Shown: positions 51,069 to 59,803 of the stretch, one piece after another
Layout of the letters: the number at the start of each line of letters is the position of its first letter
How positions within the stretch are numbered: the first letter of the stretch is position 1
NCBI GenBank assembly: GCA_039935415.1
Contig: JBDTKH010000014.1
Coordinates: 1-64,000, forward strand
DNA: 64,000 nt
Reading direction: 5' to 3'
DNA from: Palsa-870 sp039935415
GTDB taxonomy: Bacteria; Chloroflexota; Dormibacteria; Dormibacterales; Dormibacteraceae
Translations under genes and position numbers: made by a program
The notes under the pieces: model-generated
What the model was told of the DNA's origin: nothing
Databases searched by the model: none
What the model saw: only the letters and a program-made list of their open reading frames with translations

Positions 51069-51860
51069 TCAGGTTTCCAGCAGGAAGTCGAGGACCAGCC
51101 GGTTGAACTCTTCCGGGTGCTCGAGGTTGGGCAGGTGAGCCGCATCGTGGATCACCGCGCGGCGCGCTCCCGCGACTGATTTCATCAACAGGTCCGCCGT
51201 GTTCATGATTGCCGGGAGATCCTGGTCCCCGACCACGACCAGCGTTGGCGCTGTTATCTCGTGGAGCCGTTTTGCGGCGGGCGGATCCAGGTGCCGGCTT
51301 GGGGCGCTGTCGAAATCACTGTGCAGCGAGCGCGCGTTCATGTCCAGGAACAGGTCACGGAGTGGTTGTTTGACGTAGCCACGCGGGCGTCGTGGGCCGT
51401 CCAGCCATAGGTGCATCTCCGCCTGGTTCAGGGCGTCGAGGTCGCCTGCTTTGTCGGCGGCCTCGACTTCGGCGTGGAGCTCCGGGTACTTGCTCCCGAA
51501 ATCGGTTCCGCTCACGCCGGATCCGACCAGCACCAACCTGGAGACGCGCTCGGCGTGGTCGAGCGCGAAGTCGACCGCAAGGCCGCCGCCCATCGAGCAG
51601 CCGATGAGATGGACCGGTTTCAGCTCCAGCTCATCCATCAACCCCAGCAGGTCTTCGACCGGTGACCACGGCGTGGGTGGCAGCTCGGAATCGCCGAACC
51701 CGCGCATGTCCGGCCGGATCACGTCGAACTGCCGCGAGAACGCGGCGACCTGCGGCTCCCACATGCGTGCATCCGCGACGCCGGCGTGCAGGAACACGAC
51801 CGGAAATCCACTCCCCGACCGCTCGTAGTGGATGCGCGCTCCGTTGATGCTGACTTCCAT
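51069..51860 (-). CDS. Alpha/beta-hydrolase
   Basis: A 263-residue hydrolase with FPVVFLHAGVADARMWEPQV, the acid loop PDMRGFGDSELPP, nucleophile elbow HLIGCSMGGGLAVDFALDHA (GCSMGG), APTLVVVGDQDLPAIMNTAD and IHDAAHLPNLEHPEEFN with the catalytic His. It follows menF with a one-base overlap (TGATG). It might take part in menaquinone synthesis, but menH at 48461 is the better candidate; substrate unknown. Confidence 0.86.
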   Translation of the reverse strand: MEVSINGARIHYERSGSGFPVVFLHAGVADARMWEPQVAAFSRQFDVIRPDMRGFGDSELPPTPWSPVEDLLGLMDELELKPVHLIGCSMGGGLAVDFALDHAERVSRLVLVGSGVSGTDFGSKYPELHAEVEAADKAGDLDALNQAEMHLWLDGPRRPRGYVKQPLRDLFLDMNARSLHSDFDSAPSRHLDPPAAKRLHEITAPTLVVVGDQDLPAIMNTADLLMKSVAGARRAVIHDAAHLPNLEHPEEFNRLVLDFLLET

Positions 51861-53197
51861 CAGACCAGCGCCGTCAGCAATGCTTTGAACTTCAGCTCGG
51901 TCTCCTCCAGCTCGCGCGCGGGATCGGAGTCGGGCATCACGCCGACCCCCGCATAGAGTCTCGCACCGTCTTCCCAGAGCAGGCCGCAGCGCAGCGCGAC
52001 CGCGAACTCGCCGTCCCCACGCCCGTCCATCCATCCGACAGCGCCTGCATACCAGCCGCGCTCCATCCCTTCCAGCTCGTCGATCAGCACGTCGGCGGCG
52101 CCGCGGGGCCAGCCACCGACCGCCGGTGTGGGGTGGAGGGCGGCGGCCAGCTGGAGGACGTCCGCCGCCGGCGATTCCAGGTCGGCGGTGACTGCAGTCG
52201 CAAGGTGCTGGATGTTCGTGAAGCGAACCACCTCAGGTGGCCGTGACGTGACCGACGTGGAGAACGGTCCCAGCGCTTCGACCACGAACTGAGACACGAT
52301 GCGATGCTCGACCGCGTCCTTCGTGCTCCCTTCGAGCTGCCGCGCCAGGCGCTCGTCCTCGGCCTCGGTGACGCCGCGCGCGACCGATCCTGCCATCGGC
52401 TGCGCGTACGCGCGGTCGCCGGATCGGCGGATCAGCAGCTCTGGCGACGCGCCGGCAAAAGCCGTTCCGTCCGCGCCGGTCACCAGGTATGTGAAGCACG
52501 ACGGGTAAGCGGCGCGCAGCGAGCGGGCCACCATGCCCGCCGACACGACTCCATCGCCGCGCGCCAGCACCTCGCGCGCCAGCACGACCTTCTCCGCTTC
52601 GCCTGCGCGCAGCCGGGCTGCCGCGCTGCCGACCGCCACAGTCCAGGCGACTGGGTTGCGCACCGGGGTGACCTGGAGCGTTCGCGCCGCCTGCGCGTGC
52701 ACTCCGATGTCGGTGAGCTCCAGGAAAGACTCGGCATCGGGCGTCGCTGCTGAGGCGAAGGTCCGCCCGCGAACCCTCGTCACGGCGAGGGCGGGGATTC
52801 GGAACAGGACGGAGGGAAATCCTGACCATGGGCCGGCGGGATCGCGATCCGGGCGGTACGCGAAGCCGCCTACAGCGACCGGCCCGGTGGCCGGCGCGAT
52901 GATTTCGCCGCCTGCCAGCGACTCGCTCAGCCGCCGCCAAATGCGGGCCGCCGCGAGCAGCCTGTTGTCACCAGGCTCGACGTCTACGATCTTGCCGCCG
53001 GCGTCTTCCAGAGCCACACCGTTCCGGGCCGCGACGATGTCGAAGGCTTTGCCCAGGGCTGCCACGCTGACCGCGTCGGGCATGGGTCGCTCGATGAGCA
53101 GCACCTCGTGCCCGTTGTCGCGTGCCGCGCTCACCAGGTCGACCAGGTCGGGGGTTCGATCCAGCTCCCACGTGCGAACCGCCTTCGACGTGATCAC
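51860..53197 (-). CDS. menF: Isochorismate synthase
   Basis: A 445-residue chorismate-binding enzyme. The C-terminal domain carries KVVLAREVLARGDG, YLVTGADGTAFAGASPELLI, AQPMAGSVARGVTEAEDERL, VLQLAAALHPTPAVGGWPRG and WYAGAVGWMDGRGDGEFAVA, the conserved MenF/EntC blocks (LHPTPAVGG and the E...E metal site region). It makes isochorismate for MenD. The GTG at 53197 overlaps the MerR gene stop (GTGA); the open frame upstream of it is not protein-like. Confidence 0.93.
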   Translation of the reverse strand: MITSKAVRTWELDRTPDLVDLVSAARDNGHEVLLIERPMPDAVSVAALGKAFDIVAARNGVALEDAGGKIVDVEPGDNRLLAAARIWRRLSESLAGGEIIAPATGPVAVGGFAYRPDRDPAGPWSGFPSVLFRIPALAVTRVRGRTFASAATPDAESFLELTDIGVHAQAARTLQVTPVRNPVAWTVAVGSAAARLRAGEAEKVVLAREVLARGDGVVSAGMVARSLRAAYPSCFTYLVTGADGTAFAGASPELLIRRSGDRAYAQPMAGSVARGVTEAEDERLARQLEGSTKDAVEHRIVSQFVVEALGPFSTSVTSRPPEVVRFTNIQHLATAVTADLESPAADVLQLAAALHPTPAVGGWPRGAADVLIDELEGMERGWYAGAVGWMDGRGDGEFAVALRCGLLWEDGARLYAGVGVMPDSDPARELEETELKFKALLTALV

Positions 53198-53886
53198 CCC
53201 TTTTCGATGTGCTCCCGGGCGGCGCGCAGCAGGGTGCGCTGGAAGTGATGTCGCACCAGCGTTCCGCTGGCCTCGAGCAGCTCGTTGAACGTCGCGAGCA
53301 GCCGCCGTTCCGCGGCCTCGGTCGCGCCACCTTCGGCCTGGATGCGCTCGCGCACGTGCCGGTCGAAGAGGTCGACCGCCTGGCGCGCGGTGCGGTCGAC
53401 CGCGGCCGCGTAGTCCTTGCCGAGCTCCATCAGCGAACGTAGCGGCACGCCCGCCGCGATCAGCTTCATTCCGGCGGCAATCGCGTCCAGGTCGTCGGCG
53501 GGATAGAGAGGCTCGTCTCCGCCTTCGACGGGCACCAGCAGTCCCGCCTGCTCGAGGCTCTTCAGCAGCGGCTCTGCGACCCCGGAGCGCTCGGCGAGCT
53601 CGGCCAGGGTCAGCGTCTGGGGCGCGACCGGCCGCGTCACCGCCGCGACAAGCGCTTCGTCGGACGGCTCCAGCTCGCCGGCCAGGAAGCGCTGGATCAC
53701 CGTCAGCGTGAAGCCCTGCTGCTGCAGCTCCTTGATCCGGCGGAGGCGATCGAGGTGGCCCTGGCCGTACCACGTCACCCGCCCGTCACGTCGAGGAGCC
53801 TCCAGCAGGCCCTTGCCCTGGTAGAAGCGGATCGTGTCCACGGCGACTCCCGCCGAGCGGGCCAACTGTTCGATCCGGTACTCCAT
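53194..53886 (-). CDS. MerR-family transcriptional regulator
   Basis: A 230-residue regulator. The helix-turn-helix begins MEYRIEQLARSAGVAVDTIR, then FYQGKGLLEAPRRDGRVTWY and the wing RRIKELQQQGFTLTVIQRFL, the MerR pattern. The C-terminal 130 residues are helical and contain no obvious metal-binding Cys cluster. First gene of the operon with menF and the hydrolase, so it may control menaquinone synthesis or respond to a small molecule. TACTTACTCTAAA just upstream is AT-rich and may hold the promoter. Confidence 0.85.
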   Translation of the reverse strand: MEYRIEQLARSAGVAVDTIRFYQGKGLLEAPRRDGRVTWYGQGHLDRLRRIKELQQQGFTLTVIQRFLAGELEPSDEALVAAVTRPVAPQTLTLAELAERSGVAEPLLKSLEQAGLLVPVEGGDEPLYPADDLDAIAAGMKLIAAGVPLRSLMELGKDYAAAVDRTARQAVDLFDRHVRERIQAEGGATEAAERRLLATFNELLEASGTLVRHHFQRTLLRAAREHIEKG

Positions 53887-53950
53887 GAGTACTTACTCTA
53901 AACGTCGCCGGGCGCGCGCCGGGCGCTCTAAAAGTCTGGCGGTGCGAGCG

Positions 53951-55066
53951 TCAGGGGGTCGTGGGGCAGCCCTGGGCGCTTGAGGCCGGCGGGCGATCGG
54001 CCAGTGTGAGAGGGACCGTCTTCGTGCTGGTGCCGCGCAGGACGGTCAGCTGCACGGTGTCGCCCGGGCTGCGCGGCTGGATCGCCCCGCCGAGTGTCTG
54101 GCCATTGTTCAGGGCGACGCCGTCGACCTTCTCGATCAGGTCGCCGGCCTGGAGTCCGGCCTTCGCCGCCGGCCCTCCCGGGAGCGCGGCGGTGACGAGG
54201 ACGCCGTAGCCAGGGAGGTCGTGGCCGCCGCTGAGGAAGGCATCCTGGGGCTCGTAGCAGACGCCCATGTAAGGATGCCCGGGCTTGCGGCCGGCGATCA
54301 GGTCCTGCGCGATGCGCTTGGCGATGAGGCTTGGGATCGCGTAACCGATCCCCTGGCCTGACGAGTTGCCGGCGGTGTTCACGCCGATCACGTTCCCGTC
54401 GGCGTCAGCGAGCGGGCCGCCGGAGTTGCCCGGGTTGATCGCCGCATCGGTCTGCATCACGTCGGGCAGCGTCTCCGCCGCAGTCGTGCCGTTCGCGCTC
54501 GTCGAGATGGTCCTGTGCAGGGCCGAGATGATCCCCGCGGTGACGCTGGTCTGGTTGCCGAGCGGGCTCCCGATCGCAACGACCTGCTGTCCGACCACCA
54601 GCTTTGTCGAGTCGCCGAACTGCGCCAGCGGAAGCGACCCATCGTTCACCTTGACGACTGCTATGTCCTGGATGGGATCGGTGCCCTGCACCATCGCATT
54701 GAAGTGGCGGCCATCCGGCATCAGGACGATGACCTTGGTGGCGTTGGCGACCACGTGGTTGTTGGTGACCAGGTAGCTCGCGCCGTCCTGGTGGGCGATC
54801 ACGAAGCCACTTCCGATGCCGCCTCCCGCAGCCGTCGTCACGATCAGCTCGGCGACAGCTGGGCCGAGCACCTGGACGACGTGCGCCGGGTCGAATCCTC
54901 CGGACGCCACCGGTGCCGGGCTCACGACCGGGATGGTCACCACAGGTTTTTGACTTGGAGTTGGCGAAGCCGAAGGCGAAGTGCGGCTTCCGATCGGATG
55001 AATCGTGCACGCCGCTGTGAGCATCAATCCAGCCGCCGCAGCCGCTGCCACCTTCACGAATCTCAC
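53951..55066 (-). CDS. HtrA/DegP-like serine protease lipoprotein
   Basis: A 371-residue protein: lipoprotein signal (LMLTAACTIH, lipobox TAAC), Ser/Pro linker to about residue 60, trypsin-like domain, PDZ domain. The triad is visible as His in LVTNNHVVANAT, Asp in DPIQDIAVVKVND and Ser in DAAINPGNSGGPLADADG. PDZ from about residue 275 (GYGVLVTAALPGGPAAKAGL). Degrades or refolds damaged envelope proteins. GTG start overlaps the transglycosylase stop by 4 bases. Confidence 0.92.
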   Translation of the reverse strand: MRFVKVAAAAAAGLMLTAACTIHPIGSRTSPSASPTPSQKPVVTIPVVSPAPVASGGFDPAHVVQVLGPAVAELIVTTAAGGGIGSGFVIAHQDGASYLVTNNHVVANATKVIVLMPDGRHFNAMVQGTDPIQDIAVVKVNDGSLPLAQFGDSTKLVVGQQVVAIGSPLGNQTSVTAGIISALHRTISTSANGTTAAETLPDVMQTDAAINPGNSGGPLADADGNVIGVNTAGNSSGQGIGYAIPSLIAKRIAQDLIAGRKPGHPYMGVCYEPQDAFLSGGHDLPGYGVLVTAALPGGPAAKAGLQAGDLIEKVDGVALNNGQTLGGAIQPRSPGDTVQLTVLRGTSTKTVPLTLADRPPASSAQGCPTTP

Positions 55067-55878
55067 CCGAACGTGTTCCAGTAATACATGCGGTCCAGCC
55101 AGCCGGGATCGGTTCGGAAGGCGCGCGCGAAAGACTCGACAGAGTCCACGTAGTCGTAGTCGAGGTTGTAGTGGTAGATCGCGTTGCGCATGTTGACGGG
55201 CGCGCCGTTGTGAGCGAGCAGGCGCGCTGCGGCCAGGATCGAGTCGTGCGGGTCCATGATGTTGCCGCCCTGCCCATATTCGGTCCACGTCCCCGGCTCG
55301 AACTGCATGGGTCCGAGCGCGCCTGCCGATGAGGGCCCGTTGATGCGCCCGAAGTTGCTCTCGATGAAGTTGATCGAGGCCAGGTAGCTGGCGCCGACGC
55401 CGTATCGCTGTTCGGCCTCGTTGTAGTAAGAGCGCAGCTGGCTCAACGGCTGGGCGTCGCTGTAGGGATGGACGAAGTGGACGTTGACCAGGTAGTACTG
55501 GTCGATCCCGGAAAGGATGTACAGGGAGTGCAGCGCGGAGATCGCCTCCTGGAAGGCACCCTGGATGTTGGAGGGCAGAAGCGGGACGACGGCCTGCTCG
55601 ACGCTTGCGTAGCCCGCCAGCTCGTAGAGCCGCAGCTCCTCCTGGCGTGCGGCGGTCCGAAACGCGAACGCGGCCCGGTCGAGGGCCATCTCCTTGCGCA
55701 CCGAGTCCAGGACGGTCGCCGGCTGCTGCGCCGCGATCGACTGCAGGTCGCTGGATGCCTGGATCATGGCCAGCTCGGCCGCGATGATGCGAGCCGCCTC
55801 GTGGTGAGCGCTGGGCGCCAGGCCGGGGTCCTGCGCGTGGACGGCTTGCACCGGCAGCGCGAGGAGCATCGCCACCAC
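55063..55878 (-). CDS. Secreted lytic transglycosylase-like protein
   Basis: A 271-residue protein with a signal peptide (VAMLLALPVQAVHAQ) and a C-terminal lysozyme-like domain: ASINFIESNFGRINGPSSAG with the catalytic-type Glu, then ALGPMQFEPGTWTEYGQGGN and MDPHDSILAAARLLAHNGAP, as in soluble transglycosylases. The helical N-terminal half (about 20-120) has no clear family. It should cut peptidoglycan. Start GTG at 55878, or ATG at 55869. Coupled to the HtrA-like gene. Confidence 0.85.
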   Translation of the reverse strand: MVAMLLALPVQAVHAQDPGLAPSAHHEAARIIAAELAMIQASSDLQSIAAQQPATVLDSVRKEMALDRAAFAFRTAARQEELRLYELAGYASVEQAVVPLLPSNIQGAFQEAISALHSLYILSGIDQYYLVNVHFVHPYSDAQPLSQLRSYYNEAEQRYGVGASYLASINFIESNFGRINGPSSAGALGPMQFEPGTWTEYGQGGNIMDPHDSILAAARLLAHNGAPVNMRNAIYHYNLDYDYVDSVESFARAFRTDPGWLDRMYYWNTFG

Positions 55879-55885
55879 AACGGCG

Positions 55886-55921
55886 CCTCCCCACCGTGTG
55901 GGGAGGTGGCGCGAAGCGCCA
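55886..55921. repeat. Double-hairpin palindromic repeat, copy 3
   Basis: CCTCCCCAC-CGT-GTGGGGAGG followed by TGGCGC-GAA-GCGCCA, two perfect adjacent hairpins. Same design as the copies at 27988 and 35946. It lies between the FtsH-like gene's 3' end and the transglycosylase start, on the operon strand. Confidence 0.65.
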
Positions 55922-55940
55922 GACGGGCTTTCGATTCGGG

Positions 55941-58055
55941 TCAGGCTGACTTTTCCGCCTCGATCTTGAGCGGCTCGATCACCGGCGGAAGCGGGATCTC
56001 CTCCGGATATGGGTCGCTCGCGTTCGGTTCGCGAAGACCGACCGAGTCCAGGAGGCCGCCGATCTCGTCTCCTACCAGCTCGCCCTGAACCATCAACGCT
56101 TCGGCCGCGAGGTCGATCGCTTCCTTGTTGACGTACATGACCCGCCAGTCGTCGATGAAGGCCGATCCGAGCACCTGCGCGACCGCCTGGCGCGAGCGTC
56201 CGCTGCCGAGCGCCCGCGAGACCGGGCTCTGCGCTCCAAGGAGCTCGCTGTCTCCCATCGACGCCGCGGCTGAGATGAGGTACTCGCCGATGTTGACCGC
56301 GAGACGCGACTGCTGTGGCGGCAGGGGATCCGGGCCCATTCCCCAGACGGCGATCATTGACGAGGCGAGAGTGGTCGCCTGGATGAGGTCCATGCTCACG
56401 CCTGTCGAGTTCTCTCCATAGAACACTCGCTCTGACGCGATCGCGCCGAGGCCGTGCCGCAGCTGGCCCGCGGCCTGCGAGCGGAAGTGAGAAAACTCCT
56501 CTTCTTTCTCGACGGCGCGGTGGTGCCCGAGAGAGCCCGAGCGCATCCGGATCGAGAGTCGCACAGACACAGCGTCAGGCAGGAAGTACCGCGCGGCCAC
56601 CGCGTGGCCGAGCTCGTGTCGTGCGACCGCGAGCCGCTCGCGTTCCGTGTAGACGACGGGATGCGCGAGGCCTGCTTCGATGTTGCCCATCGACTCGCGC
56701 ATGTCCCTCCACGTGAAGGCGTCTCGTCCATCCTCGAACGCGTACATGAGCGCGAGCGAGGTCGCCTGCTCGATCATCGCCGGCGAGTAACCGTCGGTCA
56801 CTCGCGCGAACTCATCCCGCCGTGCGGGCGTGTCGAGCTCCGGGTCGTGCTTCTTGCGCGCGAAGTAGAGCTCTGCGATGTCCTTGCGGTCGTCCTTGGT
56901 CGGCATGCGGAAGATGATCTGCCGGCCGAACCGGCCCGGCCGCGTCACTGCCTCGTCGAGCACCTGCGGCCGGTTGGTCGCGCCCACGAACAGGATGTTG
57001 TATCGGGGAGCGCGCAGGATCGGGATGCGGAGCTTGAGCGACGTACCGTTGTAGCCGATATTCCGTGGGATGAAGAGCCCGTCGAGCGACACGTTCACGA
57101 AGCGGCGCAGGAACTGCTTGAAGAACCCGGGGTTGTCGACGCCGTCCATCAGCACGAGCAGCGTGTTGAGCCCAAGCTGGCCGCCGCCGAACATTCCGCC
57201 CATCCCGCCGCCGCCGCCGCCGCCACCCATCCCGCCTCGTCGCGTGCCCAGTGCGTCGAACTCGTCAATGAAGACGATGCATCCGCTCCACCGCTTGGCC
57301 CGAGACTTGGCGGCGCGCATCGTCATGAAGACGTTCAGCGCGTCCATGCCCAGGAACATGCCCTGGAACGAAGAGCCGGACGTGATGATGATCGGCACGT
57401 GCATCGACGATGCGATGCCTTTGGCGAGCATGGTCTTGCCGGTGCCGGGAGGACCGACCATCAAGACTCCGCGTTCGCGCTTGCCGCCGGCCCTGACGTA
57501 GTTACGGCCCTGGTCCATGAGGCGAAGGATCCGGCGCATCTCCTCGACCGCCGACTTCTGGCCGCGGACGTCGTCGATGCTCACGCCCCAGTTCGCTTCG
57601 CCCGGGTCGATGTAGGTGCGGCCGATCCGGCCGTAGATGAAGAAGGCGCCGAAGAAGATCATGAAGTTCACGACCATCAAGGCCAGGACGTAGAAGAGCT
57701 GCGGGATGACCGCGCCCAGGAAGGTCGGCAACGCGGTGATGGCCTCGTCCGGGAGGAGCCCCAACAGGAGATAGGCGCCGCCGAAGTAGAGACCGAAAAG
57801 TGCGGCCAACCAGATCATGCGGCGCCAGAAGATCGCCCGGTTCGTCTCGATCGTTCGCTCTTCGGACTTGTTCTCGGGAGCGATCCTCTCGCTCAGGATC
57901 AGCCACCGCCTGAAGAGGGTGAAGATGCCTCGGGTGATGATCATGGCGACGATCGCGTAGACGATCGACCACACGACGCCTAGCTGCAGGAAGATGAGGG
58001 CGAACGCGAAGGCTGAGCTTCCGACGAATAGCGTGAAGATCCAGAAGATGATCAC
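55941..58055 (-). CDS. FtsH-like AAA+ membrane protease
   Basis: A 704-residue protein. About four membrane segments in residues 1-145 (FtsH has two), then an AAA domain with Walker A MVGPPGTGKTMLAKGIASSM, Walker B CIVFIDEFDALGTRRGG and ATNRPQVLDEAVTRPGRFGR. The peptidase has AVARHELGHAVAARYFLPDA (HEXXH) and the TGVSMDLIQATTLASSMIA block with the third zinc ligand. Unusual points: a Gly/Met-rich insertion of about 20 residues after Walker B, an extra ~60-residue segment before the SRH, and a pore loop SFQGMF instead of FVEMF. It is a divergent FtsH paralogue. Confidence 0.88.
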   Translation of the reverse strand: MIIFWIFTLFVGSSAFAFALIFLQLGVVWSIVYAIVAMIITRGIFTLFRRWLILSERIAPENKSEERTIETNRAIFWRRMIWLAALFGLYFGGAYLLLGLLPDEAITALPTFLGAVIPQLFYVLALMVVNFMIFFGAFFIYGRIGRTYIDPGEANWGVSIDDVRGQKSAVEEMRRILRLMDQGRNYVRAGGKRERGVLMVGPPGTGKTMLAKGIASSMHVPIIITSGSSFQGMFLGMDALNVFMTMRAAKSRAKRWSGCIVFIDEFDALGTRRGGMGGGGGGGGMGGMFGGGQLGLNTLLVLMDGVDNPGFFKQFLRRFVNVSLDGLFIPRNIGYNGTSLKLRIPILRAPRYNILFVGATNRPQVLDEAVTRPGRFGRQIIFRMPTKDDRKDIAELYFARKKHDPELDTPARRDEFARVTDGYSPAMIEQATSLALMYAFEDGRDAFTWRDMRESMGNIEAGLAHPVVYTERERLAVARHELGHAVAARYFLPDAVSVRLSIRMRSGSLGHHRAVEKEEEFSHFRSQAAGQLRHGLGAIASERVFYGENSTGVSMDLIQATTLASSMIAVWGMGPDPLPPQQSRLAVNIGEYLISAAASMGDSELLGAQSPVSRALGSGRSRQAVAQVLGSAFIDDWRVMYVNKEAIDLAAEALMVQGELVGDEIGGLLDSVGLREPNASDPYPEEIPLPPVIEPLKIEAEKSA

Positions 58056-58600
58056 GGCGGGTCACTCACTATACGTCGACTGGTTTCGCCCGGTTCGTTG
58101 ACGGTGCCGAGCAGCAGCACGATGCCGATCCCGATCGCGATCACCACGTCGCCCGGGCTGCCGGAGCCGCCGAGCGGCCCGGGAATGTTGATCCAGTCAC
58201 CCAGCCAGTTCAGGTTGGTTGACGGCCCCATGAGGATGTACTGGCCCACATGTCCGCCGGCGAAGACGCCTGGATGGTTTGCGAGCACCGGCATGAAGCC
58301 GCCGTTGGCCAGCACGACGATAAGGTTCAGCGCGGAGCCCGCCGTGACGACCCAGATGGCGGGCACGTACCGGATGTGGAAGATCGTCCACGCGATCAGG
58401 AGGATCTCGGAGGCGACGTACACGTACTGGACGCCGTCGACCCGGTTCAGCGGCCTAAACACGATGGCTTCTCTCACGATGAAGGCGGCGAACACGACCC
58501 ACACCCACCTGACGCGCAGGTGCGCGAGGTTGCCCAGCTTGCCTCCAGTGGTTAGACCGATCACCAGGCCGAGCCCGATCGGGATCAGGTTGAGGAGCAA
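58052..58600 (-). CDS. DUF5317-family membrane protein
   Basis: A 182-residue protein with five hydrophobic segments. It has LIPIGLGLVIGLTTGGKLGN at the start, then the conserved NGGFMPVLANHPGVFAGGHV loop and the end PGDVVIAIGIGIVLLLG, as in DUF5317 proteins of Actinobacteria and Chloroflexota. Function unknown. Its stop overlaps the FtsH-like gene start by 4 bases, so the two are coupled. Confidence 0.82.
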   Translation of the reverse strand: MLLNLIPIGLGLVIGLTTGGKLGNLAHLRVRWVWVVFAAFIVREAIVFRPLNRVDGVQYVYVASEILLIAWTIFHIRYVPAIWVVTAGSALNLIVVLANGGFMPVLANHPGVFAGGHVGQYILMGPSTNLNWLGDWINIPGPLGGSGSPGDVVIAIGIGIVLLLGTVNEPGETSRRIVSDPP

Positions 58601-58606
58601 GGGCGC

Positions 58607-59803
58607 CTATCCGTCGGCGAGTCGAGACGCCGCCCCAGCCAGGACTTTGACACCGATCGGCAACGCATCCTCGTCGATCCGGAATCCGGGAGAGTGGTGG
58701 GCGGGCGGAGTCTCACCTTCCGGCATCGCGCCCAACATGAAGTAGCACCCGGGAATCCGCGTCAGGAACTCCGCGAAGTCGTCGCTCACCGTGAGCGGTC
58801 GCCCGAGGATGCTCGCGCGATCGCCGATCAGAGAGTGGCCCACCTCGAGCACGGTCCGGGTCACGTTTGGTTCGTTCATCAAGGGCACGGTGCCGTGGAC
58901 GAGGTCGAGCTGCGAGCGGACCTCGAACTCGCCGTCCGTCTCGCGCAGCAGGTCGTTCAGCCGGATGAGCGCTTCCTCGCGAAGCGTTGCGTTGAACGTG
59001 CGCAGGCTGCCCTTGACCAGCACTCCTCGGGGCACGATGTTCCACGCCCCATCGCTTCGCACGTCACCGACGGTGGTGTGGCACTGCACTCCGTCCTGCT
59101 CGAGGCCTTCGACGACCGTATGGAGCCGCTCGAGGAAGAAGGCCTGCGCCGCGAGCACGTTTCCGCGGCGGCCCATCATGCCGCCGTGCCCTCCCGGTCC
59201 GGAGAACGTGATCTCATAGGCGTCTGATCCCGCCCACATGAGCCCGGGCTTGGTGACCACGATTCCCGACTCCAGGAAGCTCGCGATGTGCAGCCCGATG
59301 ACGGAGTCGGGATGGTGGTCGTCTAGCAGGCCCTTGGCGATCATCGCCTTGGCGCCCTCCACCACCTCCTCCGCGGGCTGGAAGACGAACAGGTAGCGGC
59401 CGCGTACGTCCCAGATCCGGTCGACCAGCGTGCGCGCGACCCCGACCATGATCGCCATGTGCGCGTCGTGGCCGCACGCGTGCATGCGGCCTTCGGTCCG
59501 CGACGAGAAGTCGACGCCCGATTCCTCGTGGATAGGAAGCGCATCGATGTCGGCGCGAAGCATCACGGTCTTGCCGGGCTTACCCGTGTCGAGCAGCGCC
59601 ACCACGCCGGTCTCGGTCGGGCAGGGCTTCAGCTCCAGCCCGAGCTGCTTGAGCCGCTCGCCAAGCTGGCGGCTCGTCTCATGCTCGCCGAAGCTGACCT
59701 CCGGATGCCTGTGGAAGTGACGCCGAAGCTCGACCACCTCGTCGAGCACCGACCGGCTCGGCAGCGGTGTGGTTGCGCTGCCCTCCTGGGAACTCTCACT
59801 CAT
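58607..59803 (-). CDS. M20-family amidohydrolase
   Basis: A 398-residue metal-dependent amidohydrolase (hippurate hydrolase / IAA-amino acid hydrolase group). Metal ligands are visible in GRMHACGHDAHMAIMVGVAR (His/Asp), FQPAEEVVEGAKAMI (Glu) and DSVIGLHIASFLESG (His), with the final metal-site region PAHHSPGFRIDEDALPIG. It removes acyl groups from amino acids or similar amides. Overlaps the response regulator gene stop by 8 bases. Confidence 0.92.
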   Translation of the reverse strand: MSESSQEGSATTPLPSRSVLDEVVELRRHFHRHPEVSFGEHETSRQLGERLKQLGLELKPCPTETGVVALLDTGKPGKTVMLRADIDALPIHEESGVDFSSRTEGRMHACGHDAHMAIMVGVARTLVDRIWDVRGRYLFVFQPAEEVVEGAKAMIAKGLLDDHHPDSVIGLHIASFLESGIVVTKPGLMWAGSDAYEITFSGPGGHGGMMGRRGNVLAAQAFFLERLHTVVEGLEQDGVQCHTTVGDVRSDGAWNIVPRGVLVKGSLRTFNATLREEALIRLNDLLRETDGEFEVRSQLDLVHGTVPLMNEPNVTRTVLEVGHSLIGDRASILGRPLTVSDDFAEFLTRIPGCYFMLGAMPEGETPPAHHSPGFRIDEDALPIGVKVLAGAASRLADG

